Below are positions 25,590 to 42,854 of a stretch of 64,000 nucleotides of DNA, piece after piece. The stretch comes from Lutjanus erythropterus (lineage: Eukaryota; Chordata; Actinopteri; Lutjaniformes; Lutjanidae). The notes under the pieces are model-generated. The model saw only the letters and a list, made by a program, of their open reading frames with translations, had not been told where the DNA came from and searched no databases. The translations under genes and the position numbers were made by a program. The stretch is from assembly GCA_020091685.1 (NCBI GenBank), contig CM034592.1, positions 40,879,622 through 40,943,621 of the forward strand, given 5' to 3'. Each line of letters begins with the position of its first letter. The stretch's first letter is position 1.

Positions 25590-25910
25590 CAAAAAAACTC
25601 AAAATTTCAAGGGAACTTGCTTCAATAGACTTTTGAGTTTTGAGACCAACTCAAACTCTTATGTTTTGGAAAAGTTTGTCCAACTAATAATGTTCTGTTG
25701 TTCTCATAATTAACTTTTTTTTTTGACAAATCAGGTTCACAGCTCGCTGTGAGCAAGTTTTGGAGGTACATAAAACTTTCAAAGATTCAGGTTTATCCAA
25801 AGAAGAAAAGTAAATGAGCTCAGCAGAGGATATTCGATCAGGGAAAACTAATTTAGTTTATTTTTGAAACTTTAATTTCAGTTTGATTCAAAACTTTAAA
25901 AATCTAGTGA
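25590..25910. mobile_element. MITE fragment, family shared with 45144-45496
   Basis: 'gacaaatcaggttcacagctc' and 'atccaaagaagaaaagtaaatgagctcagc' have close counterparts at 45250-45365. It lies in the presumed appl1 3'UTR. Confidence 0.5.
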
Positions 25911-27081
25911 AGGCAGTATCCTTGAAAGTATCATTCATCCATTCATCCATCTGCTCCTGATGTGGACTTATTCACTCTTTATACTATTTAATGTGACTTC
26001 CTAAACACAGCTTTATGGGCTTTCTGGCAGAAAGGCCTGAATGAAGTCTAACTTCTTCCAAATGCCCAGTTTTCAAAGTGTCCTGCAGCGTCATGGATTT
26101 CTTCATTCTTTCGTTCCCTCCAGGCAGTCACCGGTTTTGTTTAATTTCACTGCAGAATTAAAACCAACTTGCAAAGTCTTAAATTAGAGTAGAGCTTCGA
26201 CGATTAGTTAATTATTTGATGAGGTGATAAACAAAAAAATCTATATAGTACTTGATTGATCATTAAGGGTAATTTTTCAAGCAAAAATGTCTTAAACGTG
26301 GTGGAAAGGTTTGTGAGTATAGTGATTATTTTTACTGTAAAAGCAGGCTGATTTGAAAAGTTTTTCATGTTATACATTCATTAACAGCCCTCAGGTCTGT
26401 TGATTGCTGGTTACCAAACTCAAAGTCTCTGCGAGCTGATTTTTATAGTTTACCAGGATGAACTGAAGGCAGCAGCTGCGTGGAAGGTGAAGAGAAACAT
26501 TCAGAAGTTTAAAACGTCATCCAGTCAGCATGGATTTGATGATTTGTATGTCAAAAGATATTGTTTAAGGTTAAAACTGGGTTGAATTTGGTTGAAAAGT
26601 TTTGTTTAGATGTTTGGTTGCCAACACATTCTAAGAGCTAAATGAAAAAATAATTGTGGTCACTGCTGTCCAAAAATCGTCACAGTAATATTACTGCTGG
26701 AGCTGAAAATTAATCAAAATTTTAGCGAAATCACAACATGGCTGACAGCAGTTTTCAAATTGCAGGAGGTGCAATACGTGTTAAATGCAAAATGTGTGTC
26801 AAACTACCATTTTAAATTAAATATCGTGCTGCAGAAATGTCCTGGCCTACACATAATATTTTTACAGAAAACATCTTTGTCTGGTACAAATCTTTGCAAA
26901 ATTCACACCATAATAATTTGTTTTAAATGAAAATGAGAACAATGATGCAAAAATTATCATTCCTTCTAATATTGCGATTGCAATATCATTCAGAATAATT
27001 ACAATTAGATATTTTTTCAAAATTATTCAGCCCTAATTTCTAGCTGGTTAGGGTTAGCAACATTAACGTCAGCAGACCATG

Positions 27082-27509
27082 TAAAGGGATAAGGGAGTCA
27101 TCATCTACTCACTGTCAGGCAGAGTGAGGGTTGGGTTTAGTTTTTTACTCCACAAATCGTTGCAGAATCTCCCTAACAATGGAAGTGAATGGTGACCAGT
27201 TTGGCTCCAAGCTAAGGATCTACAGTGAAGATTCAGGCTAAAAACATGGTGTAAATAACATTTTTTTTGGTCAACTTGGCATGTTGGGGCTTTAGGAGAC
27301 TTGAATTACACCAGACAAACAGTGTGGAGGCATTTTATGCTTTTATTCAGTTGTATTTTTACATTTGAAAACTGGTCACCATTCACTTATATTGTTTGCG
27401 AAATTCTGCAGCGCTACAATGAACTACAAAAGTAAACCTGACCTTCAATCGGCATGAGGGTGAGTAGATAATGAGTGAGTTTTCATTTTTGAGTGAACTA
27501 TCCCTTTAA
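27082..27509. mobile_element. TTAA-type MITE, copy 1
   Basis: The right end '...tcatttttgagtgaactatccctttaa' mirrors the left end of copy 2 at 52524 (TTAAAGGGATAGTTCACCC). The bodies of both copies share 'acaatggaagtgaatggtgaccag' and its reverse complement near the other end, so the element is largely palindromic. Confidence 0.7.
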
Positions 27510-29543
27510 ACCTTTGTCCCGAGTAATAAATTTACTCTGCCACTAGAGGTCCTCGTCATGTTAAAGGCGGGGTAGACGGGTTATTTTTGGTGTCAAAAGT
27601 TTTGTTATAACCTTTACTGCTCCTCCTCTCGGCTCTGGTTTTAGATTTGAATCTCTCCTGTGACGGGAGACTTTGGCCAATCAAAGGTTGGCAAGATAGT
27701 TCGGTATTTGAGTCTCATTACAAAAACGTCACTGTTTCAGGATCTTGGAATGAGACTCAACCATCAGCCATCTTTCTCTAGAATCAGCAGCTGCACCTTT
27801 AATGTAAATGTAGGTGATTTTAGGCAAATACATAAAATATAACTGTAGTTTCAACACGTTTCTCCCTTCTGCTTCACAGTCATTAAAAAAACAAATTCAG
27901 CCCAGTTTTTAATCTTACTTACTGACCTGGAAATCATTAAATCATTGCTCACTGAGTGAAGTCCTGCATTTGAACCTTAGATACTTTTGGCAGCAAATAC
28001 TGTGAGTTTTATGCAAAAAGTAGAGCCTGACCGATGCAGAACTTTTGGGGATGATACCAATATTAAGGAGGAATATCAATGCAATGATCAAACACTTGTG
28101 ACAAACATATGCAACAGAATGTAATATGCAACCTAAAAAAATTATCCTTATAAATAACTATAAATAAAAACAAATGGAGCATAATTAAAAAAATATAAAC
28201 TAGCCCTGTAAACTTTTTCTGCAGTATGTTCTGTGAAAAAAAAAAAGTTTATTCTGATATTTCTCCAGCAAAAGCACTGATGTTGAAGACGACTTTATCT
28301 ATTTTAAAATATTGACCACATTTTCCTTTTATCGTGGTAAAACCAGAAGCACTGGTTCTCTGCTCCTCTGAGGTCAAAGGTCAACTCTACAACTCTTTTT
28401 CTTTTTAAAATATCGAGCTGCAGGAAAAGATCTATAACCGTCAGCAACTTCCAGTGCCAATATAAGCGATCAATATGCTTCAGAATTCAGCTTTTTCTGT
28501 TCTTGTAGAGAAACATATCATTAACCGTGCTTCGTCCAGCGTCGCAGCTTGTTGTGGCGTTTGAATGCAGTGTGCATCGCGCATGTTGTCGGGACGGGAG
28601 CCAACATGGCCGCCACAGGACGTCCTGGAGGTGTTAAACTACACAAAAGAAAATCTTTAACCCCTTTTTTCGTTTGAAGATTTTTCTACAAAATGAGACG
28701 TCTGTAGCTTCCGCCTCGTAAAAATGAATAGTTGCATGAACGTAGTGCTCATTAATAAGAAGCAGTTCAGGTTTTAGGCCTCATAAAAGACGCTCTCCTT
28801 TTTTTTTTTTGGTCCGTTTAAATTGCGAAACACTGGTTTTACATTTGGAAAATTAAGAACAACACAAGCACAAATCTGATCAGTGATCTCTTTTACTGTA
28901 TTTGTTACAAAACAGTTTGAAAACTGAAAGAGAAAAGTTTGGGCTGAACTTTTGTCTTCTCTGATAATCTGATCTGGTACGTGTTCATTCACTCAGTAAA
29001 AAAGAAAATTAACATTTCTAACATCTTGGTGTACGTAAGGACCATGTCTCGACGTCTTCTCTGCCAAGCTGAGTCAGTGTGTTTCTCCTGGCTTCAAAAT
29101 ATTTATCTGTGCTTTCACAAATGTTGAGCTTCGTCATTGTTTTGGGGCCTTTTTTTTTTAATGTGTTTCGCAGGTTTTATCCACTAATCCGCCTTTATCC
29201 AGAGTGATTATCAGTAGAAAAACATCCGAATAAGCTTCAGTTCCAACATCATTACACGTGGGGATGTTAAAGGTCAGAGGTCAAAGCCCCTCTGACACCA
29301 GACAAACCTCTTCTGGGGACATTGACACGGTGAAGACGTTTCTAAAAGCCTGAGTGAACAGTTACTGATGATGATGATTTTATTTTTCTGTATTCTGGGA
29401 GGATGTTTTCTTGCTGTAACCAGGAGAAGAACTCGTGTTTGGTGGAGCTGCACTTTACTGACGCAGGAAAGAAAACACGACGGCGATGTTGGACTGTAAA
29501 TATGTTTCAGTGATAATTGTGAAAAAAAAAAAGTGTCATGATT

Positions 29544-29571
29544 AATAAAAGGCTTTTCAGTGATAAATAAA
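29544..29571 (+). terminator. Paired AATAAA candidates, possible appl1 distal poly(A) site
   Basis: AATAAA occurs at 29544-29549 and again at 29566-29571. Neither is proven; other AATAAA words occur in this AT-rich stretch. Confidence 0.25.
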
Positions 29572-31139
29572 GCACTAACTCCACCCGCCCCGAGTCAGGC
29601 TGCTGATGTTTTCAGATCAAACGAACCTCCACGAGATACAGAAGCTCCAGGAGAAGTTTTACAGCTGTGAATTCAGAACAGAACACAGTTAATATTACAT
29701 TAACACAACACAGGTTTGTCTAGTGATATTAAACTTATATACAGTTGATTGACTGAATAAATAAAATTAAATAACTATTTTACATGTAGGAGTGCTGAGG
29801 ATGAATTAATCAGATTCACAGCCAGAGGAAAGAAGCTGCTCCTCAGCCTTTTTAAAAAATAAATAAATAAATAAAAGATTTCATTTCATACAGTAACAGT
29901 TTATGAAGGATAATTCACAGAAATGTGTAAAATAAATCTAAATACAAGGAGGAATGTGTGAACAATTTGCTTTGTGAAAATATTTCCCAACAATTTAAAA
30001 TCAAACATAAATTACAAGTGTGATTTTGTGTGCTCTTTATCTAATATCATTATCAATTTATCTTTTATCTCAGTATTTATTTTAAGCTAATTAACCGTTA
30101 AAGCATTAACTTTGTTTTATCTATCAATTTTAGCCATTATCCATTATTTGTAGCTCTCTGCAGATTATAAGGCTACTTCAAGCTGTTTGAACTGTTTCCA
30201 TTAGACCTCCTTTAAACTAACGTTTTAAAACCATTTCTTTTAGTCATCACCTCTTTTTTATTTTACAAGTTTTTGTTTTTTTTATTATATACAATAAACA
30301 CTTTCCACCATAACAAAACAAAGGCTCACATTAAAAAAAACCCCCAAAATTAAGTATTTTAACAAGATTCAGGAACAAAGACACCTCAGACCTCAACTGT
30401 TTCTTCACCCTTTATCTCTGTTTCCACGTCCCACATCAGCTCCCTCTTTTTCTTCTTCTTCTCTTCACTTGGATACAGGAACCAACAGGAGACTGTGACA
30501 GACGGCGTCCCCTGCCAGAGTCTCAGCCCCGCCTGGTTCCATCCGGTCCTCCGGTCGACTCCACCGTACCAATCCGTCCATCCAGCACCTTAAACCCTAC
30601 ATCCCCTCCCCCCGTTTCCTCCCATCCTGTACATTCCTCATCCAACAACCCTTCATCCCTCAACCCTAACCCCTCCCCCCTTCCCTCCTCACCTCCATCG
30701 CACGTCCCCCTTCCAGACCCCCCACCTCATCATCCTCAACCCTTCGTAACCAATTAACTGTTCAAATGCACATCTATGTTGGCGCAGTGTTTGTTAGTGA
30801 AAGTCAAAAACGAAAACAGAAGACGACAAAACTTTTGCTGAATCAATTAATCTGTTTTTCCCTGATTTATTTCCATCATAGGTATTAATCTTTTCTCTTG
30901 TGCAGTAAGTTCTGTACATTATTTTCTATCGGATCAATTTATTGGATCATTTAGCTGTCACTTCTAACTGTTTGTCCATTAATTTTAACTATTTCACCAA
31001 TATCCATATTGATTACTTTACTGTATCCACTGTAATATTAACCTGTTTATAACAACGTATGCATAACTTACTCAGCAGGTATAAATGTGCCTGTATTAAA
31101 AAAAAAAAACACACATACTAAACTGGCCACCGAAACAGC

Positions 31140-31145
31140 TTTATT
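31140..31145 (-). terminator. Candidate poly(A) signal of the Arf-family gene
   Basis: TTTATT on the + strand reads AATAAA on the minus strand, about 890 bases past the stop codon. It is one of several possible signals in AT-rich DNA. Confidence 0.25.
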
Positions 31146-32031
31146 TTCATAAAATAAATATGAACAAAATGAATTAAATATATAAAAATATATATTTTTA
31201 CTAAGACAGTGAAAAAACAGAACAGGCCAAAAATGCTACAGAAATACCTTCACTGATTGTCCAGGTAGCAACGCACAAAATGACACCAAACAAAACCAGC
31301 AAGGTTTCACTAAAAGCACAGGCCCATATTTAACCTGTAAAACTATAACAGATGACAGATAAACTGGATATTATCGTCTGCTGTAAAAATAATCTCAGAC
31401 AGATGAGAACATGAATAAAATCAGTGCAGTTAACTTTGTTTCCTATTAAAAAATAACCCTGCTGCTCGTCTAAAACAGCGGCTCCCAGTATGGGGACACT
31501 CGATAAACAAAATAATAAAAGTATAAATGTTTGATTTTTGATCACCCCTGATTGATTTCAGCAGCAAAACATTTGGCTTCAGTGCTGCAGTGTCATTTTA
31601 TGAATCATTATCGGTGAACCATCATGATGATCGTCTGATTTCACATTAATCAACTCAAAGAGCCGTTCACAACCACATCACACTGGTTTTATAATCATTA
31701 AAATTAACAATAAACAACATACAGTCATCCTAAAGTAAACAGCACATGTAGGAATGCTTTACAGGCACGAGCAGTTTGACGTAACAGAATTCAAATCAAT
31801 CTTTAATATTGTTCTAAATTGAGTTAGTTAATAGTGTTTTTTAGGATCTACAGGATTTTTTGTGCGCCATGAACGCAGCAGTAAAGCATCACTATGGCGA
31901 GGTCTATTTAAAAGGTCAAAGCGACGACGAAGGATCCTTCATTGGCTCAGCTCGGTTCACAGCAGGCCGCACGACGCGTGTGAAGATTCATCAGGAAGCA
32001 CAGTACAGCAGAAAAACACCCGAGCGTCACG

Positions 32032-36161
<4,130 letters not shown>

Positions 36162-36375
36162 GTTGGTTCAAGTTGAAGCTCCTGTTTGTTGTAAAACAGC
36201 TCGTCGTGTGTCCGAGTGTGTTTGTGTCGGTGTGTGTGAGCGTCTGTGTTTTTATACAGTGTGTGTGTCCGTGTGTTATCCATGGTGTCACTCCGGCTGC
36301 TGTCAGCTCGGTACACGGTGGCAGTGACGGCGCAGGCAGAAGATACAACCCCGGTGTCAACACACCGGAAAACTA

Positions 36376-36383
36376 CACTTCCG
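36376..36383 (-). promoter_or_regulatory. ETS-like site in the Arf gene promoter
   Basis: CACTTCCG, read CGGAAGTG on the minus strand, about 215 bases upstream of the start codon. A CCGGAA lies close by on the + strand near 36365. This fits a housekeeping promoter, by motif only. Confidence 0.3.
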
Positions 36384-36484
36384 CTAACGGGACCTTCAGA
36401 ATAAAAGTACAGTTCTTTATTTATTGATTTTTTTTTAAAATTTGTTTAATTGATATGAAAGTAATTAAAACATAAGATCACTGG

Positions 36485-36620
36485 TGTTGAAAAGTAACTA
36501 AGTAAATTTACTCAGGTAGCTACTTGAAATTCTATTTTCTGCTACTTTATACTTCTACTCCACCATATTTAATAGGCAAATATTGTACTTTTAACTTGTG
36601 ACTGGTTACTGTGCACATTC
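36485..36620. repeat. Dispersed teleost repeat fragment
   Basis: 'agtaaatttactcaggtagctacttgaaattctattttctgctactttatacttctactccacc' is a phrase pattern shared with 1120-1260 and 59940-60140. Confidence 0.5.
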
Positions 36621-37329
36621 ATATTATTGATACAAAACATAATCATTCAGTTATGATGGGTTGTTATAGATTAAGATAAGACTTAACTGGGGGGAAATTT
36701 CAAAAGCTACCCATCAATAAAGTAATTACAATGAGCACCACCTTTAACACCTGATAAAGTTAATGCATCAATGATTAGAATCCAACAATACAATATATAT
36801 TATTCTGAAACAGGCTATTCTGCACAATCAGTGCAAAAATACTTTTACCAATACATATTTTATATGTATATACTTTGTAGATAAGAGTGAGCAGGTATGC
36901 ATAAAGACATATATACAGATTTAGTTATATATCAATATGTTTTCTCTCCTCTCTAAACGAGTGTCCTCCATGTTCTTGGTGGGTGGGTTGATGAGTTGCT
37001 TGTTGTGTGTTTCCAAATAAAAACACTTAATTCACTTCAGGGCTTTTACTTGTAATAGAGCATTTCTTCACTGTAGTATTGGTAATTTTACGGGTACTTC
37101 TGCCACCACTGATGGTCACATTATTTTACTGGTATATGGTATATATGCTATCTGCACCGTGTTTTGAAATGTAGAAGTCATTACTATGGCTTGACAGTAA
37201 ACAAGAAATTTGTGGACTGTTTTTTACATCTTCGGTACGAACCAGGGATTTGGGATTTTTTGACAATAAAACAATATAGAACGCCAGACTGATTGTGCAA
37301 AGTTTTCAGTCTAAAAGTGTTTTATTTTG

Positions 37330-37600
37330 GTAGCAAGACTTTGGTTCCTGTGTCTTCCTGCAGACTGCAGTGTATCAGGAAGTGGTGCAACTCTGTCTCC
37401 TCCTTTTGTTTCTGTTGGCAGAACTGACACAGTCTGTTTTCTGTTGTGTTGCCAGGTTGGTCTCAGAGGCCTCGACTGTCTTCACTCAGTCTGTGTTTAT
37501 TTTGTGTCTTTTAAATTTCTGGTTTCTCACAGTGACCAGATAATCTGCAGCTCTGTGTCTTCAGGTCACTCAAAGAGCTTTACAACATGTCAACATTCAC
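37330..37600. repeat. Likely retroposon-derived segment
   Basis: T-rich text such as 'gtgtcttcctgcagactgcagtg' and 'ggtttctcacagtgaccagataatctgc' resembles a frequently repeated fish sequence as I remember it. No second copy lies in this window, so the call is tentative. Confidence 0.3.
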
Positions 37601-37614
37601 CCAGTCACACACAG

Positions 37615-37975
37615 TGGTGGAAAGTCATTAATCCTTGTTGGTGCAAACCAGTCAAAGTATTAAAAGTTAAAAGTACTTATTATGCAGAATAGCCCATAAA
37701 TAACCAGAATAATAATTATCAGATTATACTAGTGATGGGTTAATATGTGCATAATGATTCTTACTAATGTTGCAGCTTGTAAAGGTGGAGCTCATTTCAA
37801 CCACTGCCTGGTAGTGTAATTATCAATAATACCTACATCATAGTGTATTAGTTGATTTAAATTATCTATTAATAGAGTAGAATGGAGTAGAAGTATTGCA
37901 TAACATTAAAATGGAAATACTGAAGTTCCTCAAATCTGTACAAAAGTACAGTACTTGAGTATTTGTAAATTACTG
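37615..37975. repeat. Dispersed teleost repeat (gagta-rich)
   Basis: Starts 'cagtggtggaaagtcattaa' and ends near 'gtacagtacttgagtatttgtaaa'. It is another copy of the family seen at 1120 and 59940. Confidence 0.5.
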
Positions 37976-38094
37976 GGCAGGTTCAAGTGTGTGATCGGGG
38001 CTTTTGGTGTCAAAGTTCACACCCCTGGTGAGAGATAAGAAGAGAGTGTGGCTGAATCAGAGAGAGATGAGGGGAGGTTCCTTACACAGATTTT

Positions 38095-38225
38095 ATGTTA
38101 TATGTGGCTGTCCAGGAAGTGATAGGAGCAGAGGTGCAGCCTGTTCAGAAGGACAACAGACGGATAAACACTTCATACAGCAAGGAGGACACACAGACAG
38201 ACAGATTCTGGTCAGCAGAGTGAGG
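38095..38225 (+). promoter_or_regulatory. Conserved 5' flank of pentraxin-like A
   Basis: The block 'ctgtccaggaagtgatagga...cagcctgttcaga' is shared with 46045-46168 and 51890-52022, upstream of copies B and C. It carries GGAAGTGATA at 38115-38124, one base from the ETS-IRF composite consensus GGAANNGAAA. It may include the 5'UTR, since the cap site is unknown. Confidence 0.5.
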
Positions 38226-40642
38226 ATGAAGATGAAGCTCCTTTATGTTCCAGCGTTGATGGCTGTGATGTCTGCATTGGTCGTCATAAACTCTGAACAA
38301 ATAACAAGTACTACTGGTGAGCCTACGACATGGACAAGTTGGACAACAACAGGTATGCATGCACACACACGCACGCACACACACACACACACACAAGATT
38401 TTTTTAAGAGATTTTTTTAAATTTATCAAATGACTTTCTTCCCATTTAAAGCTGCAGTAGGTGGATAGCCTAAAAATGGTCGATTGTTGAATCTCATCTG
38501 AGTTAGGTTTCATGTTCTCCGTCCTGAGCCCCTCCTACCAGGCGAGCAGCACGAGCTTCCTGTGTGCACACAACAGTTTACCGAGGCAATCGTGAGCAAG
38601 CGGACTGATATATATCAACTGTGTGTGTAATAAGGCAGATACCTGAGAGTACAAGAGGAGAGAAACTACATTTCAAAACATAAATGATTAGTTTTGAAAC
38701 TACAGAAATACTGAGATTCGAATATGAAGAGACACAACACTTGCTTGTTCGAGGGGTAGAAAAGACTTGTTACAGATTGGCAAGGCGGCAGGTTGGCGAG
38801 ACGTCACTACAGCCCACTTGGAGGCGAGTCAGGCTCGCTTCAGTCACACTTTAAAGTGGGTCTATCTCAGGCACAGCTCGGTGCAGCTCAGTGTGATGAC
38901 AGCAATAATGGAAATGGAAATCAGCACAACACCGTTTGACTCAGTGCAGCCAAGAATACCAGTGTCAAAGCCCTGTGTATGTGTTTGTGTCAGTACTGAC
39001 AGTACTCACCAAAGAAGTCCATTCTTTCTTTAACATCCCTCTTCTCTTTACTCTCCCGAGGTGACTTTCAAATACATTTGTCTTCTGGTCAGCAGGCAAC
39101 ATGGACACAGAGACTAATTATTTTACTGTAAACAGCTATAGTCTGGCCATGCCACAGATCCACAACTTCTTCTTGGATTGCTACTGCACAGGGCTGAGAG
39201 GCAGGAGTGATAATAAATCCTCTTTTTAGTCCAGAAAGTTTGAAACATACACTCTAAGCTCCCCTCCTGCCAATAAAGTAGCCGGCATCAGAGTGACCCG
39301 GTGTTTCTTCCTCCAGAGGCTCCACTCTGCCACCGACCCTCTCCTGCACAGCTCTGAGCAGCTGTCTGTCGGCTCTGTGTCTCAGCCCAGCCCAGTCCTC
39401 TCAGCCTTCAACAAAAGCGCCGCAATATGTGAATGAATACAACAGAGGGTCACAACCCAGTCTGCAGGAATGACTGCTGTAGCCTATTTTATAGTATGGT
39501 ATAAACATGAGACTCATGAGCACATAAAAATCTTAAATATTTATCAGATGCATGAGTGAAAATAAGATTTTCTATTATGTTGATGACTTGTTTGTGTGGT
39601 ATCTCCTCTTTCTTTCTTCAGGACCTCCGGTACTAAATTTAAATGGGAAGATGTTCACTTTGTCTCGCGATAGAGGAGGAATATCTTTCTATCACCCATC
39701 TTATTTTTCTCCCCAACCCACAACCACCACCACCACCAAACCTCCTATTACGGGTAAGTACATTCACAAACTACATAACCAAACAGAAACACAGTGTCAG
39801 GATATGAAATACAACATGTTATCTTAATGTACAGAAAGAGACGTTGCTGTTGAGTGTTACAACACGCCAGAGAAAAAACTGTGTGTTTTTGATTTGGGGG
39901 TGAACTGTTCCTTTAAGTTTGTCCATTAAATTTGTCAATCAACCCTCCCCATGTCAACACTGCAGGTGTGTCTGTGTGTCTGCGCTACATCGCCGACTTC
40001 GACTTCGACTTCTACACAATCTTCACACTCAGTCCAGACAGAACCCCTCTGATGCTGCAAGGCAGTAAAACTAGTTCTTATCGACTGTCCAATGACGGAT
40101 GGAGAAGTTCATCCTTTTCTGGGTACAATAACTGCCCCTCCTTTCAGCCTAACATAAGGTTTTGGCCAACCATTGGACAGGACATCTGGAACAGAGTCTG
40201 TGTCACTGTGGACTCCATGAAGAATGTGGCTCAGATGTTCATGGGCTCGAACATGAGCATCAGGAAGAAGCTGCCAACTCATGTGAGGACAGAGTGGAGT
40301 GCAACGAAGCAAATTTGACTTATTTAGTGTTACTTGTTTTTGTTTTTGTAGCTATAGCCTGATGATCAGAGCTGAAAAAAATGTTGATTTGTGCAGTTTA
40401 ACAACCTGTTGGATTTTTTTTTTCATTTTTAATCTTCATCATTGTCTCTAATATCATGTCTCTGCCGTTTGTGTCGGTGTGTGTGTGTGTCTCTGTGTGT
40501 GTGTGTGTGTTCAGTATGTATGGTCAGGTCAGCCCGTGATTGAGTTTCCAGGTTTTGATGGTCAGGTGACAGACGTCCAAGTGTGGGATTATCCTCTCTC
40601 CTACAGAGAAATCTTTAAGTACATGACCAGCAGTGTCTACGG

Positions 40643-40704
<62 letters not shown>

Positions 40705-41979
40705 GTTTGTGTGTGTAATGTGTAAAGTTAAACTCTCAGCATTTCATTTACACCATGTTTCATGCCTGTATAAAGTGACAAATCTTTACCTAATTAGCTG
40801 GTCTCAGGAGTCTAGTCTAGCCAGGGGGATTTTTCTTGATTTAAATCTGTAAATTCATCTGATTAATCTGACAAATTCAGGTCCAAAGCTTTTTATTTAA
40901 AAGTGATACCTTGGGCAGTTTGGAGACACTGGGCCTCCCCAGAGAAAATCGTCAATTTCAATCATCTTTTCTTCATCTTTTAAGAAATAAATGAGATTTG
41001 TTTTGAACAATAAGGTCTGAGATAACGGTGAGATCTAAAAGAAAACTCAGTTGTCTTAAATGAGATCTTAAAATTTGTCTCAGTGGTCAAATTAAATTAT
41101 ATACAGCTGTCAATGAAAACCTCTGAGGCACCTATGAGCTCAACAAAAGAGTCCAGATGAGAATTCAGTAAGCTCAAAATAAGAATTTCAGATCAGTGAA
41201 ATGACACGGAAAAAACAAGAGAACATTTTAAGATCTTTAGTTGAGCTCAAATTAGTCTCGAGCTGAGATGAGACAAAGGCTGTTTCTCAGAAGCCAAATT
41301 TAAGAAGAATAAGAAAAGTCTCCTATTGGTCTTAAATTTGGCTCACTTATGTCTTGGAGAATGCTGCAACATTCTCTTAAATTGTCTCTTTTGTCTTTTG
41401 TCTATTTTCAGAGAAAAAATAAAATAAATGTACATGATGTAAAATAAGACATAGGGTTAAATTTAGATTATTGTGTTTTTTGCGTGGAATGGTTAGTGGT
41501 AACTTGTCTGATAACTTTTTATTACATTATGTCAATTATGGGCTCCATAGACAAAATCAAATTACTTGCATAGTCTAACCAATATTCGAAAATCTTTACT
41601 TAAATACCCACCATGTGTATGTTGTCAACTTTAGACTAAATTGCCACCCCACACCCCTCAGAAAACATGGACAACAGTCACGTAGTTTAGTTTTTCTTCT
41701 TTTTGTTTGTTTTGTATCCTGACGTCCCCAGTCTTCATTAATAAACCATTCTACCTTTAAATGTCCCTTTGTGTTTTTAGGCCGTGCAGTGGCTCCGCCC
41801 TCTCCTGGTCCTACATCAGCTACTCTCCCATAGGAGACCCACTACTGGAGGACACCTATGAGAGGCAGGCAAAACAGCCAATCAGCAGGAGGGGAGGAGG
41901 GCGTCGACCAAAGGGAGAGAAGAAGAGAGAGTTTATCAATGGCGGGAAAAGAAGGGAGAGAAAGAGACAACAGCTTTAA
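38226..41979 (+). CDS. Pentraxin-like secreted protein, copy A (mucin-like insertion, basic tail)
   Basis: Five exons join in frame to 300 aa: 38226-38352, 39622-39753, 39966-40282, 40515-40642, 41781-41979 (intron phases 1,1,0,2). It has a signal peptide (about residues 1-22, starting MKMKLLYVPALMAVM) and a Thr-rich leader. The first pentraxin strand follows (LNLNGKMFTLS), then a Thr/Pro insertion (QPTTTTTTKPP). The core contains SVCLRYIAD, TIFTLSP, DIWNRVCVTVDS and GQVTDVQVWDYPL. Cys91 and Cys165 correspond to the conserved pentraxin disulfide. C-reactive protein is about 224 aa; this is longer because of the insertion and a 30-residue tail (271-300) with 14 basic residues. The C-reactive protein calcium motif GQEQD is absent. 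Classical pentraxins are secreted pattern-recognition proteins; the role here is inferred. NMS at 182-184 is a potential N-glycosylation site. Confidence 0.85.
38361..38394. repeat. (CA)n microsatellite at the copy A exon 1 donor
   Basis: Begins within ten bases of the donor GTATGCATG. The same placement is seen in copies B and C. Confidence 0.9.
40474..40510. repeat. (TG)n run at the copy A exon 4 acceptor
   Basis: Runs into TTCAG at 40514, serving as the acceptor tract. It is interrupted once by CTC. Confidence 0.9.
40645..40716. repeat. (TG)n run at the copy A exon 4 donor
   Basis: The donor GTATGTGTG merges into a repeat of about 70 bases, so exon 4 is bracketed by same-orientation TG repeats. 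Confidence 0.95.
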
Positions 41980-42040
41980 TGAAACATACAGGGACATATG
42001 TCTGAAAAATTGTATCATTTACTGATACAGAATACACAGC

Positions 42041-42046
42041 AATAAA
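42041..42046 (+). terminator. Poly(A) signal of copy A
   Basis: AATAAA, 62 bases after the stop codon at 41979. Related downstream sequence follows the stop codons of B and C. Confidence 0.5.
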
Positions 42047-42689
42047 TCAATTAACAATCAATAATTAATATTAAATGAAATTCAAGCATTCGTCTTATGA
42101 TTTATGTGATTATGTGTCCAGCTGCTTGACCAGCTCTGATCACATTCTGTACCTGGCACCTTCTTGAACTGCACTTGATGTTTTTTATGATTTTTTTTTT
42201 TTCAAATGTTGATGCATTTTTATGTTTTTTAATGACTTTTCTGGTGATTCTAGTGTTTTATGTTATATTCACTAACAAGGCCACACCACATGTTCAGTAT
42301 AAAAGTGTTTTATCTAGATTGGCAATGAGCAATGGGAAAGATGGGATGATGGGTACTATGAAGTCAGCCAGGAATATAAGAATTTAACATAATTTTTGTT
42401 GTTTTCCCTTTTTTGAATGTCAAGCTTTTTGCACTAATGCTTCCAATAAAAATATATGAAACTTACTGAGGCATTGTCCTTGGAAAGCAAATGAACACTC
42501 AAATACTACATGATATATTATTGTTGTGTCTTTTACTTTTTTGTCTTGTTAAGTCTTTTACATCGTTTTTACTTTAGGTTGAAATCAGTCCTGATGTCAT
42601 AAAGGTGACACACAATGATGCAAAATATAAACTATCAATAATTTCCCTCAAATACCTTAAAACAAAAGTAACCTGTTTTGAAAACGTAA

Positions 42690-42845
42690 GGAGTAGAAAG
42701 TACAGATATTTGTGTTAAAATGTAGGGAGTAAAAGTAAGAAGTTGTCAGAAAAATACTAATTCTCAAGTTAAGTGCAGATACCTGAAAATTCTTCTTAAA
42801 TACAGTCAAAGTATTTGTACTCAGTTACTTCCCAGCTCTGAACTG
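42690..42845. repeat. Dispersed teleost repeat (gagta-rich)
   Basis: 'ggagtaaaagtaagaagttg...gtatttgtactcagttacttccca' resembles the same family as 37615-37975. Confidence 0.45.
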
Positions 42846-42854
42846 AACGATGTA

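Larger units (their letters stand above)
24647..32031. other. appl1 downstream region / possible long 3'UTR, then intergenic
   Basis: No further exon is recognised. The first part probably is appl1 3'UTR: it starts with a (CCTG)n run at 24745-24772. Possible poly(A) signals AATAAA lie at 29544-29549 and 29566-29571, which would make a 3'UTR near 4.9 kb interrupted by interspersed repeats. A shorter transcript end cannot be excluded. From about 29.6 kb to 32 kb I see only AT-rich DNA, a C-rich tract near 30585-30740 and the likely 3'UTR of the minus-strand Arf gene. Confidence 0.4.
36162..38225. other. Intergenic region between the Arf gene and pentraxin-like A
   Basis: Holds the 5' flank of the minus-strand Arf gene, two copies of the gagta-type dispersed repeat, a further likely retroposon tail (37330-37600) and the 5' flank of pentraxin-like A. 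The two genes are transcribed divergently, about 2 kb apart. No exon is recognised here. Confidence 0.5.

Noticed and set aside
38767-39033. Extra exon candidate in copy A intron 1
   Set aside because: It has no counterpart in B or C and no suitable acceptor-donor pair; the known exons join cleanly without it.
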